A stretch of 64,000 nt of DNA from assembly GCF_024807845.1 (NCBI RefSeq), contig NZ_JANUEQ010000003.1, positions 496,001 through 560,000 of the forward strand, given 5' to 3'. This document shows, in pieces, positions 62,613-64,000 of this stretch. Every line of letters starts with the position of its first letter. Position 1 is the first letter of the stretch. The stretch comes from Klebsiella sp. BIGb0407. Lineage in GTDB: Bacteria; Pseudomonadota; Gammaproteobacteria; Enterobacterales; Enterobacteriaceae. The notes below the pieces were generated by a model. It had not been told where the DNA came from, did no database searches, and saw only the letters and a list, made by a program, of their open reading frames with translations. A program made the translations under genes and the position numbers.

Positions 62613-63128
62613 TTAAAAATCGCTCAGTTTTTCTTCGAGTTGTTCTATGTGATGCTGTAATTTATCGAGAAAACGCAGCTTACGCACGGTATCCGCCGCC
62701 TGTTCCCACTGCAAACTGTCCAGTTGCTGCACCATTTTCACGCTGCGATTTTTTATCATCGTGGTGACTTTGGCTGCAAAGGTTTCCAGTGCGCTACTGT
62801 CTGCAGACTGTTCGATGCTATCCAGCTCTTCACGTAACTCAAGCTGTTCCATCAAAAATGCGGTATCGCGTACCGTATGCTGTTCATTTGCCAGGTCAAA
62901 ACCATTCAGTAACAGTAAATACTCAGCACGTAGCAGCGGATGGCGTAGTGTTTGCCATGCCTGATTAATAGTCGCCGATTGATTTACTGCCAGAAGCTGT
63001 TCCGCCTGAGGGCGGCTGGCATATTTGTCAGGGTGGAACTGCCGCTGCAATTCCTGGTAACGCGTTGCCAGTTGCTGAGTGTCAACCACATAGCCTGGTG
63101 TCAGTCCAAACAGAGTAAAATAATCCAT
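62613..63128 (-). CDS. hscB: HscB, J-domain co-chaperone
   Basis: 171 aa. The N-terminal J domain has the HPD motif at 32-34 (QFHPDKYAS), which stimulates the HscA ATPase. The C-terminal three-helix domain (about 75-171) binds IscU. Confidence 0.97.
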   Translation of the reverse strand: MDYFTLFGLTPGYVVDTQQLATRYQELQRQFHPDKYASRPQAEQLLAVNQSATINQAWQTLRHPLLRAEYLLLLNGFDLANEQHTVRDTAFLMEQLELREELDSIEQSADSSALETFAAKVTTMIKNRSVKMVQQLDSLQWEQAADTVRKLRFLDKLQHHIEQLEEKLSDF

Positions 63129-63178
63129 AACAGACTCGAGTTTTTGTCAGGTAAATGCTGTATTGGTCATGCAGAGTC

Positions 63179-63208
63179 ACACGCCATCTACATGCACAGA
63201 TAGCGTGT
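63179..63208 (-). other. Hairpin between iscA and hscB
   Basis: ACACGC-x-ATCT/AGAT-x-GCGTGT stem with an eight-base loop in the iscA-hscB gap. Without a T run, so more likely an RNA-processing or stability element within the operon. Confidence 0.4.
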
Positions 63209-63216
63209 TGTATAGA

Positions 63217-63540
63217 TCAGACGTGGAAGCTTTCGCCACAGCCACACTCATCTTTCACGTTAGGATTAGTAAACTTAAATCCTTCGTTAAGACCTTCTTT
63301 GACAAAGTCGAGCTGAGTTCCGTCTAAAAATTGCAGGCTTTTACCATCAACTACGACCTTTACACCTTTATCTTCAAAGATGGTATCGCCGTCATCAGGT
63401 GCGTCTACGAACTCCAGGACATAAGCCATACCGGAGCAACCAGAAGTGCGAACACCTAAGCGTAAACCAAATCCTTTTCCACGATTAACCAGGAAAGAAT
63501 TCACACGATGTGCAGCACTATCGCTAAGGGTAATCGACAT
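63217..63540 (-). CDS. iscA: IscA, A-type Fe-S carrier
   Basis: 107 aa. Carries Fe-S clusters or iron between IscU and targets. The three ligand cysteines are C35 ([10 protein letters not shown]), C99 and C101 (DECGCGESF). Confidence 0.98.
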   Translation of the reverse strand: MSITLSDSAAHRVNSFLVNRGKGFGLRLGVRTSGCSGMAYVLEFVDAPDDGDTIFEDKGVKVVVDGKSLQFLDGTQLDFVKEGLNEGFKFTNPNVKDECGCGESFHV

Positions 63541-63565
63541 ACTACAACCTCAATCAGATATTATC

Positions 63566-63682
63566 TCTTGTCATACCTCAAGTTGCATGAATACATAACA
63601 TACTCATGCAACTCCACTTACCTGAGTAAGCTTTCAGGGGTTCTTTAACTTACCGCCTGACCGCAAACTCGTCTTATTTCTA
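63566..63682. repeat. Degenerate ERIC-like element between iscU and iscA
   Basis: About 115 bp with ERIC landmarks (CATACCTCAAGTTGC at one end, GCAAACTCG near the other, ACTTACCTGAGTAAGC in the middle). The TATACCC ends have decayed. It reaches the iscU stop codon. Confidence 0.55.
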
Positions 63683-64000
63683 GTGAGAATCACGCTTACT
63701 TTTGTAATCCGCGATAGCTGCTTTGATAGCATCTTCAGCCAGGATTGAGCAGTGGATCTTCACTGGTGGCAGCTCAAGTTCGTCTGCGATATCAGTATTT
63801 TTAATTGCTCCAGCTTCGTCCAGTGATTTACCTTTAACCCATTCGGTCAGTAAAGAACTGGAGGCAATGGCAGAGCCACAGCCATAAGTCTTGAAGCGTG
63901 CGTCTTCAATGATACCTTCATTGTTAACTTTAATCTGCAATTTCATTACGTCGCCACAAGCTGGTGCACCCACCATGCCAGAACCAACGCTGGTATCATC
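63680..64000 (-). CDS. iscU: IscU, Fe-S cluster scaffold (5' end outside the window)
   Basis: The 106 C-terminal codons of the usual 128. IscU is the scaffold on which IscS builds [2Fe-2S] clusters. Present here: the first ligand region GAPACGDVMKLQI, YGCGSAIASSS, the HscA-binding LPPVKIHC with the third ligand Cys, and the end IADYKSKRDSH. The frame stays open to the last base of the window (DDTSVGSG before the internal Met), so the true start and iscS lie beyond it. Confidence 0.97.
   Translation of the reverse strand, partial: DDTSVGSGMVGAPACGDVMKLQIKVNNEGIIEDARFKTYGCGSAIASSSLLTEWVKGKSLDEAGAIKNTDIADELELPPVKIHCSILAEDAIKAAIADYKSKRDSH

Overview
The window is a chromosomal segment of a member of the Enterobacteriaceae. 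The backbone has the gene order known from Escherichia, Salmonella and Klebsiella: hda-uraA-upp / purMN-ppk-ppx-pdeF-yfgG / guaBA-xseA-yfgJ / der-bamB-yfgM-hisS-ispG-rodZ-rlmN-ndk / sseA / sseB-pepB-iscX-fdx-hscA-hscB-iscA-iscU. The proteins are close to their E. coli counterparts, but several loci differ. Three or four ERIC repeats, two of them full 127-bp copies, also fit an enterobacterium. The genus cannot be named from the sequence alone.

Layout. Positions 1-10993 are backbone: Hda and uracil salvage, the PurR-type purMN operon, the polyphosphate operon behind a Pho box, and the c-di-GMP phosphodiesterase PdeF. Between yfgG and guaA lies about 23.8 kb of accessory DNA (about 10998-34752). 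It holds a drug-type MFS exporter with its divergent regulator, an alpha-glucoside PTS / GH4 / RpiR operon, a Fur-boxed ChaN lipoprotein with a MORN-like partner, a CscB-like sugar permease behind two palindromic operators, hcp-hcr behind an NsrR site, a darobactin-type RiPP cluster, and an MgtC-like protein with a DUF417 protein. Positions 34853-39743 return to backbone (guaA, guaB, xseA, yfgJ). A second insert (39967-44424) carries an F-box-like protein, a BLUF-EAL photoreceptor and a periplasmic nucleotidase. From 44612 to the end the order is backbone again, except that katG sits between sseA and sseB and that pbpC-yfhM, normally between ndk and sseA, are missing.

The main discovery is at 25333-31395. 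A 62-codon precursor ends in the heptapeptide WNWSKGF plus a two-residue tail. It is followed in order by an FtsX/MacB-type permease, an HlyD-type membrane fusion protein, an ABC ATPase and a radical SAM/SPASM enzyme. This is the darA-darB-darC-darD-darE layout of the darobactin family, bicyclic peptide antibiotics that block the outer-membrane insertase BamA. The cross-linking residues W1, W3 and K5 are kept, but position 6 is Gly instead of the Ser of darobactin A, so the predicted product is a variant. A hairpin and a truncated ERIC element separate darA from darB. Downstream lie an Imm33-like protein and two small membrane proteins that may belong to the same island.

Regulatory sites read from the sequence include PurR boxes (purM, guaB), a Pho box (ppk), a Fur box (chaN), NsrR and FNR-like sites (hcp), LacI-type palindromes (cscB-like gene) and several unexplained inverted repeats, the most striking being a 17-bp-arm repeat over the start codon of the nucleotidase at 44423-44466. 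No tRNA, rRNA, CRISPR array, insertion sequence or integrase was seen.
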